NCBI RefSeq assembly: GCF_047300855.1
Contig: NZ_CP170197.1
Location: 2,542,001-2,606,000 of the forward strand
Direction of reading: 5' to 3'
From: Sulfuriferula sp047300855
GTDB lineage: Bacteria; Pseudomonadota; Gammaproteobacteria; Burkholderiales; Sulfuriferulaceae
Length of the DNA stretch: 64,000 nt
The position numbers and the translations under genes were made by a program. Below are positions 1 to 10,840 of this stretch, piece by piece; the stretch's first letter is position 1; each line of letters starts with the position of its first letter. Below the pieces are notes generated by a model. It made no database searches, was not told the origin of the DNA, and worked only from the letters and a program-made list of their open reading frames with translations.

Positions 1-2574
<2,574 letters not shown>

Positions 2575-2612
2575 TGGGCGTCTCCTTGGAATTGGTTTTA
2601 GTTACGAACAGG

Positions 2613-2644
2613 TTATACACAGCTTCTGCAATGAGTTACCCACA
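2613..2644. promoter_or_regulatory. Two DnaA-box-like sites upstream of nrdA
   Basis: TTATACACA at 2613-2621 fits the DnaA box consensus TTATNCACA exactly. TTACCCACA at 2636-2644 differs by one base and overlaps the NrdR-like palindrome. DnaA control of nrdAB is known in enterobacteria. Both sites lie in the nrdA leader, between the predicted transcription start and the start codon. Confidence 0.5.
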
Positions 2645-2657
2645 ACATATAGTGGGT
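2638..2657. promoter_or_regulatory. NrdR box-like palindrome in the nrdA leader
   Basis: ACCCACAACA/TATAGTGGGT is a 20-bp imperfect palindrome with perfect 6-bp outer arms. Its core CACAACATATAGTG differs from the typical NrdR box core CACTATATATAGTG at two positions. NrdR represses ribonucleotide reductase genes in most bacteria. The box lies about 20 bp downstream of the predicted -10 element, a position suited to repression. A second box about 30 bp away, as is common, is not convincing. Confidence 0.65.
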
Positions 2658-2677
2658 CGCTGGCAATAACCCAACAA

Positions 2678-2706
2678 ATTGTAGTAATCCTGAGCCTTTA
2701 TCGCAA
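2678..2706 (-). promoter_or_regulatory. Sigma-70 promoter for nrdA
   Basis: On the minus strand TTGCGA (2706-2701), a 17-bp spacer and TACAAT (2683-2678) form a good sigma-70 promoter pointing at nrdA. The implied transcript start, near 2670, leaves a leader of about 95 nt that contains the NrdR-like and DnaA-like sites. Confidence 0.6.
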
Positions 2707-2790
2707 GGACAAATTTTGTCTTTTTTGGTTGGTTTTTGGGGAATCGCTTTGGAATCAAGCAGCTTGGGCAACACTAATTTTTCTATCCGA

Positions 2791-2820
2791 TTGCGGTGAG
2801 CTGTCGAGTCTGGCTATGAT
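2791..2820 (+). promoter_or_regulatory. Sigma-70 promoter for purU
   Basis: TTGCGG (2791-2796), an 18-bp spacer and TATGAT (2815-2820) lie just upstream of purU, whose ATG is at 2839. The leader would be very short (about 12 nt) but still includes the AGGGG ribosome site. Confidence 0.5.
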
Positions 2821-2838
2821 GCATAAAAGGGGCTCATC

Positions 2839-3699
2839 ATGACGACTAAAAATACTGCCATCCTGCTCATCAGTTGTCCCGACCAGAAAGGGCTGGTTGC
2901 GGGCATTGCGGATTTTCTATACCAGCACAACGCCAATATCCTGCACGCCGATCAGCACCAGGACGCGGAGCTGAAGCTGTTCCTGATGCGCGTGGAATGG
3001 GAACTGGCCGGATTCGATCTGGACCTGAATGATTTTGAGCAACAATTTGCGCCGATTGCCACACGCTTCCAGATGCAATGGCGCCTGGCACATTCGGCCT
3101 ACCGCCCCAAACTGGCGATTTTCGTGTCGCGTTACGACCACTGCCTGGCCGACCTGCTGTACCGCTACCAGGCTTGCGAACTCAACTGCGACATCCCGCT
3201 GATCCTGAGCAACCACACCGACACGCAATGGCTGGCCGAGGCCTACCGCGTGCCGTTCCAGCATATTGCGGTGAGCAAGGAAGACAAGACGGATGCGGAA
3301 AAAACCCAGCTCGCCCTGTTGCGCCACCACCATGTCGATTTCATCGTGCTGGCGCGCTACATGCAGGTGCTGTCGGCGGATTTTATCCGCCACTACCCGA
3401 GCCGCATCATCAACATCCACCACTCGTTCCTGCCCGCGTTTCACGGCGCGCGACCCTATCACCGGGCGTTCGAGCGCGGCGTCAAGCTGATCGGCGCGAC
3501 CAGCCATTACGTCACCGAAGTACTCGACGACGGCCCCATCATCGAGCAGGACGTGGCGCGCATCTCGCACCGAGATTCGCTCGAGGACCTGATCCGGCGC
3601 GGCGCCGACCTGGAAAAAATCGTGCTGTCGCGCGCGGTGCGCTGGCACATCGAAAACCGCGTGCTGCTGTATGCAAACAAGACGGTGGTGTTCGACTAA
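2839..3699 (+). CDS. purU: Formyltetrahydrofolate deformylase
   Basis: PurU hydrolyses 10-formyl-THF to formate and THF, balancing one-carbon pools with purine and glycine metabolism. The 286-residue length is normal. Residues about 8-80 form the regulatory ACT domain (LLISCPDQKGLVAG). The C-terminal two thirds are a formyltransferase fold with the signature INIHHSFLPAF and a downstream GATSHYV segment, both typical of GART/PurU catalytic sites. The start at 2839 has an AGGGG ribosome site. It stands alone, divergent from nrdA, and converges with the small VOC gene 4 bp after its stop. Confidence 0.95.
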   Translation: MTTKNTAILLISCPDQKGLVAGIADFLYQHNANILHADQHQDAELKLFLMRVEWELAGFDLDLNDFEQQFAPIATRFQMQWRLAHSAYRPKLAIFVSRYDHCLADLLYRYQACELNCDIPLILSNHTDTQWLAEAYRVPFQHIAVSKEDKTDAEKTQLALLRHHHVDFIVLARYMQVLSADFIRHYPSRIINIHHSFLPAFHGARPYHRAFERGVKLIGATSHYVTEVLDDGPIIEQDVARISHRDSLEDLIRRGADLEKIVLSRAVRWHIENRVLLYANKTVVFD

Positions 3700-3703
3700 C
3701 GGA

Positions 3704-4033
3704 TTAGGCGCGCGCCATCATCTCCAGCGCATTGCCATCCGGGTCATTGACATACACCGAGCGCGTGCCGTCACGATGCGTGGTCAGCGGGCCGAAGCGC
3801 GCTGCGTCGTCCACCTGAATGCCGATATGCGGCGGGTGCTGTGCAGGGATGACCAGCGCCATGCTGGTATTGGCGAATTTCAGCAACGCCCAGGTGGCAT
3901 CCTGGTAGGTGACCGCACACTTGAAGTTGGCCTGATACCAAGCCACCGACGCCGCCACATCGGTCACAACGATAGCGAGATGATGGATGCTGTCGAGCGC
4001 TGCCTGTTCGGTGGTATCGGTGTTGTGGTCCAC
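3704..4033 (-). CDS. Small VOC-superfamily (glyoxalase-like) protein
   Basis: A 109-residue single-domain VOC (vicinal oxygen chelate) protein. The family includes glyoxalase I, fosfomycin-resistance enzymes and ring-cleavage dioxygenases, so the substrate is not predictable. The opening beta strand IHHLAIVVTDV and the closing VYVNDPDGNALEMM are the two halves of the characteristic module and supply the likely metal ligands (His near the start, Glu near the end). The GTG at 4033 is preferred because AAGGAG lies 8 nt upstream. A TTG nine codons earlier (4060) has no ribosome site. A second, unrelated VOC gene lies at 6958-7329. Confidence 0.8.
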   Translation of the reverse strand: MDHNTDTTEQAALDSIHHLAIVVTDVAASVAWYQANFKCAVTYQDATWALLKFANTSMALVIPAQHPPHIGIQVDDAARFGPLTTHRDGTRSVYVNDPDGNALEMMARA

Positions 4034-4113
4034 GATCCATGCTCCTTGTGTTGTGTGCAATAAATATGGTGACTGTAGCAGATAGATGCAAGCCGGCTTT
4101 GAAACTGCATGCG

Positions 4114-4294
4114 TTTTAAACCTTTAGCCACAGAGAACACAGAGGGCACAGAGAAAAGAGGAAAGCCCATTTCGTATACAGCTTTTTTAGTGCGCAATTC
4201 TGCGCATTGATTTTGCAGGATGACCTCGAACCACCCAAGCCAGTAAACCGCACAGTCTCTGTGATCTCCGTGTTCTCTGTGGCTGGTTTTTAAA
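4114..4294. repeat. CACAGAG inverted-repeat element, copy 1
   Basis: The left arm (about 4114-4156) reads TTTTAAA, then GCCACAGAGAACACAGAG and GGCACAGAGAAA. The right arm (about 4253-4294) is its inverted counterpart (TCTCTGTGATCTCCGTG, then TTCTCTGTGGC and TTTTTAAA). About 95 bp separate the arms. A related element sits at 5003-5112, and both share an inner AAGCCCATTNCG block. It fills the gap between the VOC gene and the Lrp gene and carries no ORF worth calling. The architecture suggests a non-autonomous dispersed element or an RNA hairpin. Confidence 0.7.
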
Positions 4295-4303
4295 TCACGT
4301 CCG

Positions 4304-4768
4304 TCAAGGAATCGGCAGCGCGCTTTTATCGACCACCCGGCGCATGACGAAGCTCGAATGCACCCCGCTCACGCCCTCGATGCGGGTGATCTGCTCAAGC
4401 AACAAGGCCTGATATGCATCCATGTCGCGCACGATGACCTTGAGCTGGTAGTCGGCGTCCTGGCCGGTGATCAGCAGGCATTCCAGCACTTCGGGCAGCG
4501 CACTCACGCGCGCCTCGAAATTGGCAAAACGCTCCGGCGTGTGACGATCCATCGAGATGTGAATCAGCGCCAGCAGGGTAAGCCCCAGCTTTTTGGCGTC
4601 GAGCTCGGCGTGGTAGCCGGTAATCAGCCCGGCTTCCTCCAGCGCGCGCACGCGGCGCAGGCACGGCGAAGGCGACAGGCCGATGCGCTCGGCCAGCTCC
4701 TGGTTGCTGATGCGACCTTCCTGCTGCAGCAACGCGAGCAGCTGGCGGTCGTAACGGTCCAATTCCAT
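4304..4768 (-). CDS. Lrp/AsnC-family transcriptional regulator
   Basis: A 154-residue feast/famine regulator of normal length. Residues about 1-60 are the winged HTH (LDRYDRQLLALLQQEGR, SNQELAERIGLSPSPCLRRV), which is the classical Lrp recognition helix. Residues about 65-145 are the RAM ligand-binding and oligomerisation domain (DADYQLKVIVRDMDAY). The ATG at 4768 is chosen because GGGAGG lies just upstream. An in-frame ATG at 4783 would place that ribosome site inside the gene. It is divergent from leuA across an AT-rich gap, which makes amino-acid-responsive control of leuA and itself plausible but unproven. Confidence 0.9.
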   Translation of the reverse strand: MELDRYDRQLLALLQQEGRISNQELAERIGLSPSPCLRRVRALEEAGLITGYHAELDAKKLGLTLLALIHISMDRHTPERFANFEARVSALPEVLECLLITGQDADYQLKVIVRDMDAYQALLLEQITRIEGVSGVHSSFVMRRVVDKSALPIP

Positions 4769-5145
4769 GATTCGCCTCCCCATGCTTGATACAACAACAT
4801 AATTTCTACAATATCATTTTTACCGCAATAATGTTGCCATATATCTGTTTATTACAACTAAATGCGCAAGCACATGCCGCTTACTTTGGCCTAATATTCT
4901 TCCTGTCCGCTACCCGCGGGCACTATGGCGCCAGCCCAAAAAGCCCGCGCTGCGCACGCCCCACCACCGGCGATTGCGCCAGATTCAAACCAGGAAACAA
5001 GCATTAGCCACTGAGGACTCAGAGATCACAGAGAGAAGCCCATTGCGACACAGCGCGTGCCCTATCGGCAGATTTTTCTCTGTGTTCTCTGTGGGCTCTG
5101 TGGCTGTATTAGGTTTTCCGAGTTAACCCGACCAGGAGCCGCACC
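4769..5145. other. Intergenic region between lrp-type gene and leuA
   Basis: A 377-bp gap. The first ~100 bp are AT-rich and should hold the minus-strand promoter and any autoregulatory site of the Lrp gene. The middle is GC-rich with no convincing gene. The right third is copy 2 of the CACAGAG element. The leuA ribosome site AGGAG sits 8 nt before its ATG. Confidence 0.6.
5003..5112. repeat. CACAGAG inverted-repeat element, copy 2
   Basis: The left arm TTAGCCACTGAGGACTCAG, followed by ATCACAGAGAGA, is mirrored by the right arm TTTTTCTCTGTGTTCTCTG, followed by TGGGCTCTGTGGCTG. The inner AAGCCCATTGCG block matches copy 1 (4114-4294). This copy is about 70 bp shorter and ends about 33 bp before the leuA start, so transcripts of leuA may carry it as a hairpin leader. 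Confidence 0.7.
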
Positions 5146-6852
5146 ATGAGCACGTTTGACCACCGCAAATACCGCCCCACCCCGGCACCGCAGATGCGTG
5201 ACCGCCAGTGGCCGAGCCGCACCATTACCGCTGCGCCGCGCTGGTGCAGCGTGGACCTGCGCGACGGCAACCAGGCGCTGCTGGAGCCGATGAACGTGGC
5301 GCAGAAACAGCGCATGTGGGCCCTCCTGGTCAAGCTCGGATTCAAGGAAATCGAAGTCGGCTTCCCTGCCGCCAGCCAGCCCGATTTCGACTTTGTGCGC
5401 TGGCTGATCGAGGCGCACGCAATTCCCGACGACGTCACCATCCAGGTGCTGGTGCAGGCGCGCGAGGCTTTGATCGTGCGCACCTTCGAGGCGCTCAAGG
5501 GGGCAAAACGCGCGATTGTCCACGTTTACAATTCCACTTCGCCGGTGCAGCGCGAGCGCGTGTTCGGGCTGGAGCGCGCCGGCGTCACGGCGATTGCGCG
5601 CCAGGGTGCCGAATGGGTCAGGCGCGAGGCGCAGAAATTCCCGGCCACCGCGTGGACGTTCCAGTATTCGCCGGAGAGCTTCTCCAACACCGAAATGGAT
5701 TACGCGGTGGAAGTGTGCGAGGCGGTACTGGACGTGTGGCAACCCACGCCCGCGCAGCCGTGCATCATCAACCTGCCATCCACCGTGGAGAGCAGCACGC
5801 CGAATATCTTCGCCGACCAGGTGGAATATTTCGCCACCCATATCAGCCGCCGCGACAGCATCATTCTCTCGCTGCATACCCATAACGATCGCGGCTGCGC
5901 GGTGGCGGCCGCCGAGCTGGGCGTGCTGGCCGGTGCCGATCGCGTCGAGGGCACCCTGCTCGGCAACGGCGAGCGCACCGGCAACATGGACATCGTCACC
6001 ATGGCGATGAACCTGTACAGCCAGGGCATAGCCCCCGAACTCGACCTGTCCAATCCGGACGAGATCATCCAGGTCGCCACCGAGTGCACCGCGCTGCCGG
6101 TGCACCCGCGCCACCCGTGGGTGGGGGAACTGGTCTATACCGCGTTTTCCGGCAGCCATCAGGACGCCATCCGCAAATGCCTGCAACGCCAGCAAGCAGG
6201 CGAACCCTGGCAAGTTGCCTACCTGCCCATCGATCCGAAAGACCTGGGACGCGATTACCAGGCGGTGATCCGCGTCAACAGCCAGTCCGGCAAGGGCGGC
6301 GTGGCGTTTGTGATGGAGCGCGATTACGGTCTCAGCCTGCCGCGCTGGATGCAGGTGGAACTGGCGCAGGCGGTGCAGCGCGCCAGCGAAGCCGACGGCG
6401 GCGAAGTGGACAGCGCACGCATCCATGCCCTGTTCATGCAAACTTTCGTCAACGATCATGCCCGCGTCAGCCTGAATGGCTACCGTCTGGATCGCACCGG
6501 CGGCCAGGACACGCTCGCGGCGCAAGTCATGGTTGATCAGCAGATACAGTTAATACAGGGGCACGGCGAAGGTGCCATTTCCGCTTTCGTACAAGGCTGG
6601 ATGCGCCACAGCGGCCAGCGCATCAGCGTGGTGGATTACAGCGAACACGCCATCGGCAGCGGCACCGACGCAGAAGCCGTGGCCTATATCCAGCTCAACA
6701 TCGATGGTCAACGCGTGGCCGGCGCCGCGTTCGATCACGACACGGTGAGCGCGTCGCTGAAGGCAGTGTTGTCGGCGTTGAATCGCGACGGCGCGGCAGT
6801 TCAGGTGACGAAAGCTACGTCGGTTACAAAAAAGAATGGAGGACACATTTGA
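5146..6852 (+). CDS. leuA: 2-isopropylmalate synthase (long, type 2 form)
   Basis: First committed step of leucine synthesis: condenses acetyl-CoA with 2-oxoisovalerate. At 568 residues it has the length of the long LeuA class. The TIM-barrel part carries the HMGL-like motifs: DLRDGNQ near residue 37, HTHNDRGC near 245 and NGERTGNMD near 274. The C-terminal ~130 residues form the LeuA dimer/regulatory domain for leucine feedback (VDYSEHAIGSGTDAEAVAYI). The start has an AGGAG ribosome site. It stands alone behind a CACAGAG element and is divergent from an Lrp-type regulator, a sensible context for branched-chain amino acid control. Confidence 0.95.
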   Translation: MSTFDHRKYRPTPAPQMRDRQWPSRTITAAPRWCSVDLRDGNQALLEPMNVAQKQRMWALLVKLGFKEIEVGFPAASQPDFDFVRWLIEAHAIPDDVTIQVLVQAREALIVRTFEALKGAKRAIVHVYNSTSPVQRERVFGLERAGVTAIARQGAEWVRREAQKFPATAWTFQYSPESFSNTEMDYAVEVCEAVLDVWQPTPAQPCIINLPSTVESSTPNIFADQVEYFATHISRRDSIILSLHTHNDRGCAVAAAELGVLAGADRVEGTLLGNGERTGNMDIVTMAMNLYSQGIAPELDLSNPDEIIQVATECTALPVHPRHPWVGELVYTAFSGSHQDAIRKCLQRQQAGEPWQVAYLPIDPKDLGRDYQAVIRVNSQSGKGGVAFVMERDYGLSLPRWMQVELAQAVQRASEADGGEVDSARIHALFMQTFVNDHARVSLNGYRLDRTGGQDTLAAQVMVDQQIQLIQGHGEGAISAFVQGWMRHSGQRISVVDYSEHAIGSGTDAEAVAYIQLNIDGQRVAGAAFDHDTVSASLKAVLSALNRDGAAVQVTKATSVTKKNGGHI

Positions 6853-6957
6853 TTTGCCTTAAGCGGACCTGGCATAGTCGTCCGAACGATCACGGCGCGT
6901 TACAGGCAGATGAATCTCCATCACCCAAAAGGAAGCAGAGAACGGGTGCCGGTCCGT

Positions 6958-7329
6958 TCAAGCCGGGCCGCCCTGCTTGGCCTGCCACATGGCAAGCGTG
7001 GCACCGGCAGGGTCGACAATGACGCTAATCCAGCCGTGATCGCCGATTTCCATGACATCCTGTACCACACGGGCACCCAGGGTCTTGGCCTTGGCAGTCA
7101 TGTCCCGGATGTTGTCCACACCTACATAGGCGAGCCAGTGCGGCGGAACATCCGGGTTGGTAAACATGCCGCCACCGGTGCCCTCGCCCACCTGGATCAT
7201 GGTGTAGGTACCGGAGCTACCCGGTGCAGGCATATCCTCCAGTTTCCAGTCGAACAACTTGCCATAGAAATCTTTCGCCAGCGCGAGATCCCTGGTCTGC
7301 AATTCAATGTGTACAAATGGGTTCGCCAT
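6958..7329 (-). CDS. VOC-family protein (glyoxalase/bleomycin resistance type)
   Basis: A 123-residue VOC protein. FVHIELQTRDLALAKDFYG opens the domain and DHGWISVIVDPAGATLAMWQ closes it. The GGMFTNPDVPPHWLAYVGV stretch is typical of the enzymes annotated as 27 kDa antigen Cfp30B-like or 'glyoxalase-like' in soil bacteria. Their substrates are unknown. The start at 7329 has AAAGGAGA 5 nt upstream. An in-frame upstream extension to 7455 has no ribosome site and was discarded. It is flanked by leuA (convergent) and metR (same strand, 178 bp away). Confidence 0.8.
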   Translation of the reverse strand: MANPFVHIELQTRDLALAKDFYGKLFDWKLEDMPAPGSSGTYTMIQVGEGTGGGMFTNPDVPPHWLAYVGVDNIRDMTAKAKTLGARVVQDVMEIGDHGWISVIVDPAGATLAMWQAKQGGPA

Positions 7330-7507
7330 GTCTGTCTCCTTTGCATTAGAGTCTGTCGATTGCACAGAGCGCGGAACGGTCATCTGTGCAGCTTCGTCGC
7401 CATGCCCCCACGATATCCCATTGCGGATGGCCCGCATGGGACGGCTTTTCAGCATAGTTCAAAAATGGCCCTGGTGCGCCGAACTGCGCGCATGACAAGT
7501 CGCATAT

Positions 7508-8425
7508 CTAGGATGCCAGCGGCTCTATCCCCGGCAGCGTCATGAACGCCTGCTCGCGCAGGGTATCGACAAAATCGCGGTGAAACGCCCGCGTCGCGTC
7601 GCTGTCGCGCGCGGCGGTGTAGAGCCCGCTCCACAAGCCCTTCTTGCCGATGGGTCGCGCCACCACGTAGCCGCGCTCGAGAAAAGGCTGTACCGCCCAG
7701 GCAGGCAGCGCGGCCAGCCCCTTGCGGCTGGCGACCAGTTGAACGATGGCGATGGTGAGCTCGGCCAGGCGGCGCTCGGGATTCACTCCGGCCGGCTTCA
7801 ATACGCGTCGCACCACGTCGAGCAGGCGATCCGGCGCCGGGTAGGTGATCAGCGGGTCTTGCGCAAAATCTTTCGCAGTTAAATAAGCCTTGGCCGCCAG
7901 CGGGTGGCCGGTCGCCATCAACGCCAGCATCTCGTAGCGGAATAAGGGGCTGAACGACACGCCTTTGTGGCGCGCCATTTCTGAAACAATTACCAGGTCG
8001 GCCCTGTCTTCGGCAAGCAACGCCAGCGGATCGGTATGAAAACCGCCCACCAGATCCATCTCCACCTCCGGCCAGTGCGCGCGGTAGGCGTCCATGCCCG
8101 GCATCAGCCAGTCGTAGCAGGTGTGGCACTCCACCGCGATGCGCAACCTGCCCGGCTGGTTGTCCTCGGCCAGCCGCGCCAGGTCGCGCCGCGCAGCTTC
8201 CATTTTTGGCAATATCTCCTGGGCCAGGTGCAGCAAGCGCATCCCGGCCGGGGTGGCGCGCAACGGCCGGCTGCGCTCGAACAGTACCACCCCGTAATGG
8301 GCTTCCAGCGCGACAAGCTGATGCGACAGCGCCGACTGGGTCAGGTGCAGACGGGTGGCAGCGCGGGTCAGGCTGCCGGTTTCATTCAGCGCCTCGATTA
8401 CGCGCAGATGTTTGAGTGTCAGCAT
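7508..8425 (-). CDS. metR: LysR-type regulator of methionine synthesis
   Basis: MetR activates metE (and other methionine genes) in response to homocysteine. At 305 residues its length is normal. Residues 1-60 form the LysR HTH (LKHLRVIEALNETGSLTRAA, LHLTQSALSHQL). The effector domain begins near residue 92 (GRLRIAVECHTCYDWLMPGM), a segment typical of MetR. The gene is divergent from metE with 99 bp between starts, the classical arrangement in which MetR binds the shared control region and represses itself while activating metE. Confidence 0.93.
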   Translation of the reverse strand: MLTLKHLRVIEALNETGSLTRAATRLHLTQSALSHQLVALEAHYGVVLFERSRPLRATPAGMRLLHLAQEILPKMEAARRDLARLAEDNQPGRLRIAVECHTCYDWLMPGMDAYRAHWPEVEMDLVGGFHTDPLALLAEDRADLVIVSEMARHKGVSFSPLFRYEMLALMATGHPLAAKAYLTAKDFAQDPLITYPAPDRLLDVVRRVLKPAGVNPERRLAELTIAIVQLVASRKGLAALPAWAVQPFLERGYVVARPIGKKGLWSGLYTAARDSDATRAFHRDFVDTLREQAFMTLPGIEPLAS

Positions 8426-8440
8426 GTATTAGTTTTTTTC

Positions 8441-8470
8441 ATACAAATCAGGAAAATTACTCGTTTGTAT
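8441..8470. promoter_or_regulatory. Putative MetR operator between metR and metE
   Basis: ATACAAA (8441-8447) and TTTGTAT (8464-8470) form a perfect 7-bp inverted repeat separated by 16 bp in the 99-bp divergent region. Its size and place fit a LysR-family operator. The enterobacterial MetR consensus (TGAA-N5-TTCA) is not clearly matched, so assignment rests on context. Confidence 0.45.
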
Positions 8471-8524
8471 CATAAACCAGCTTGTCGCATCATGCATGAC
8501 ACTTTCAAATCCGGACCGACCATC

Positions 8525-10840
8525 ATGACCACCATCCATACCCTGGGCTTTCCTCGCATCGGCAAAAAACGCGAACTGAAATTCGCTTTGGAGAAATTCT
8601 GGCGCGGCGAGATCGATGCCGACACGCTGGAAGCCACCGGCCGCGAACTGCGCGCGCGCCACTGGCAGCTGCAAGCCGATGCCGGGCTGGACTTCGTTGC
8701 CGTGGGGGATTTCGCCTACTACGACCAGATGCTCAACCACATTCAAATGCTGGGCTGCGAACCGGCGCGCTTCGGCTTTGGCGGGCAGGAAACCGAGCTG
8801 GCGCGTTATTTCACCCAGGCGCGCGGCGTGGCGAGCGAAGCCAAATCCTGCTGCGGCGGCCATGCCGGAACCGGTGATCAGGGCACCTGGGCACTGGAAA
8901 TGACCAAGTGGTTCGATACCAATTACCACTATCTGGTACCGGAATTCACTGCGGATACGGTTTTCAGGCTGGCGTCGGAACGTCTGTTCAATGAGGTCGC
9001 GGAAGCCCAGTCGCTGGGACACAAAGTCAAGGTTACGCTGGTTGGTCCGCTGACTTTCCTGTTCCTCGGCAAGGAAAAATCTGCCGGCTTCGAGCGCCTG
9101 GCGTTGCTCGACAGATTGCTGCCAGTCTACGGTGAAATCCTGGTGCGCCTGAAAAACATGGGTGTGGAATGGGTGCAGCTGGATGAACCCATCCTGTGCC
9201 TGGATTTGCCGCAAGCGTGGAAAACCGCGTTCGAACCCGCCTACAACCGTCTCAACGCCGCCGGGGTAAAAATCCTGCTTGCCACCTATTTCGGCGCGCT
9301 GGGCGACAACGCCGTGCTGGCCTGCACGCTGCCGGTGGCCGGCCTGCATATCGATGCGGTGCGTGCGCCACACCAGCTGACCACCGTGCTTGACCGCCTG
9401 CCGCACTACAAGGTGCTGTCGCTGGGGGCGATAGACGGGCGCAATATCTGGCGTGCCGATCTGGACAAAGTCCTGGCGTTTATCCAGACCGCCCACGCCA
9501 AACTGGGCGAGCGCCTGTGGCTGGCGCCATCATGCTCCTTGCAGCACGTGCCGGTGGATCTGGCGGGCGAAGACCAGCTCGATGCCGAATTGCGCAGCTG
9601 GCTGGCGTTTGCGGTGCAGAAACTGGATGAACTGGCGGCGCTGAAAAGCGCGCTGGAGCTGGGTATCGACCCGACTGCGGCGGCGTTTGTTGCGTCCCGC
9701 GCTGCCGCCGCCACGCGCCGTGCCAGCCCGCGCGTGCACAACCCGGCGGTGGCGGCACGCCTGGCTGCATTGCCGCAGGATGCCGACCAGCGCGCCACGC
9801 CGTTCAAGGCGCGTCAGGCCAGACAGCGCGCACGCTTTAACCTGCCCGCCTTCCCCACCACCACCATCGGTTCTTTTCCGCAAACCAAGGAAATCCGCGC
9901 CGCCCGCGCCGCCTTCAAGCGCGGCGAGCTGTCCGCAACGGAATACACCGCGGCGATGCAGCGCGAAATCAAGCTGGCGGTGGACAAGCAGGTCAGCCTC
10001 GGGCTGGACGTGCTGGTGCACGGCGAGGCCGAACGCAATGACATGGTGGAATATTTCGGCGAGCAGCTGGCCGGGTTTGCCTTCACCCGCAACGGCTGGG
10101 TGCAGAGCTACGGTTCACGCTGCGTGAAGCCGCCGCTGATTTACGGCGATGTGTCGCGCCCCACGCCGATGACGGTGGAGTGGACCGCCTACGCGCAGAG
10201 TCTGACCAGCCTGCCGATGAAAGGCATGCTCACCGGCCCGGTCACCATCCTGCAATGGTCGTTCGTGCGCGACGACCAGCCGCGCAGCGACACCGCGCTG
10301 CAAATCGCGCTGGCGATCCGCGATGAAGTGGTCGATCTGGAAACCGCCGGGATTGGCATTATCCAGATCGACGAACCGGCCATCCGCGAAGGCCTGCCGC
10401 TGCGCCGCGGCGACTGGCCGGCGTATCTGGACTGGGCCGGGCGCGCATTCCGCATCTCCGCCGCGGGCGTGCATGACGAGACGCAGATCCACACCCACAT
10501 GTGCTATTCCGAATTCAACGACATCCTGCCCGCCATCGCCGCACTGGATGCTGACGTCATCACCATCGAGACCTCGCGCTCGGACATGGAACTGCTGCGC
10601 GGCTTCGGCGATTTCAAATACCCCAACGAAATCGGCCCCGGCGTGTACGACATCCACAGCCCACGCGTGCCGTCCACAGAGGAAATGACACGCCTGCTGA
10701 AAAAAGCCGCCGAGGTGGTGCCCCCTGAAAATCTTTGGGTCAACCCGGATTGCGGCCTGAAAACCCGCGCCTGGCCGGAGACCGAAGCCGCGCTGGCCAA
10801 CATGGTACAAGCCGCGCGGCAAATGCGCGCAGCTCGATAA
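8525..10840 (+). CDS. metE: Cobalamin-independent methionine synthase
   Basis: Transfers the methyl group of 5-methyl-THF polyglutamate directly to homocysteine, using zinc and no B12. At 771 residues it is slightly longer than E. coli MetE (753). The N-terminal barrel opens with LGFPRIGKKRELKFALEKFW. The C-terminal catalytic barrel holds the zinc ligands: HTHMCYSEFND (His and Cys), the Glu in ADVITIETSRS, and the Cys in NPDCGLKTR. The start ATG at 8525 is the family start. The frame is open further upstream to 8036, but that part overlaps metR. Odd feature: residues about 105-122 contain a Cys/Gly-rich loop (KSCCGGHAGTGDQG) just before the conserved EMTKWFDTNYHY. Confidence 0.95.
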   Translation: MTTIHTLGFPRIGKKRELKFALEKFWRGEIDADTLEATGRELRARHWQLQADAGLDFVAVGDFAYYDQMLNHIQMLGCEPARFGFGGQETELARYFTQARGVASEAKSCCGGHAGTGDQGTWALEMTKWFDTNYHYLVPEFTADTVFRLASERLFNEVAEAQSLGHKVKVTLVGPLTFLFLGKEKSAGFERLALLDRLLPVYGEILVRLKNMGVEWVQLDEPILCLDLPQAWKTAFEPAYNRLNAAGVKILLATYFGALGDNAVLACTLPVAGLHIDAVRAPHQLTTVLDRLPHYKVLSLGAIDGRNIWRADLDKVLAFIQTAHAKLGERLWLAPSCSLQHVPVDLAGEDQLDAELRSWLAFAVQKLDELAALKSALELGIDPTAAAFVASRAAAATRRASPRVHNPAVAARLAALPQDADQRATPFKARQARQRARFNLPAFPTTTIGSFPQTKEIRAARAAFKRGELSATEYTAAMQREIKLAVDKQVSLGLDVLVHGEAERNDMVEYFGEQLAGFAFTRNGWVQSYGSRCVKPPLIYGDVSRPTPMTVEWTAYAQSLTSLPMKGMLTGPVTILQWSFVRDDQPRSDTALQIALAIRDEVVDLETAGIGIIQIDEPAIREGLPLRRGDWPAYLDWAGRAFRISAAGVHDETQIHTHMCYSEFNDILPAIAALDADVITIETSRSDMELLRGFGDFKYPNEIGPGVYDIHSPRVPSTEEMTRLLKKAAEVVPPENLWVNPDCGLKTRAWPETEAALANMVQAARQMRAAR

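Noticed and set aside
4786..5007. Plus-strand 73-codon frame starting MIQQHNFYNI
   Set aside because: No ribosome site, mixed composition (AT-rich hydrophobic start, then GC-rich tail), and it ends inside the repeat element. It lies in the lrp promoter region.
5062..6525. Minus-strand open frame (487 codons) opposite leuA
   Set aside because: Antisense shadow of a clearly conserved leuA. Its translation is His/Arg-rich and shows no domain.
8036..8524. N-terminal extension of metE
   Set aside because: Open frame upstream of the family start that overlaps metR in antisense. The product begins with non-MetE sequence, while MTTIHTLGFPRIG is the standard start.
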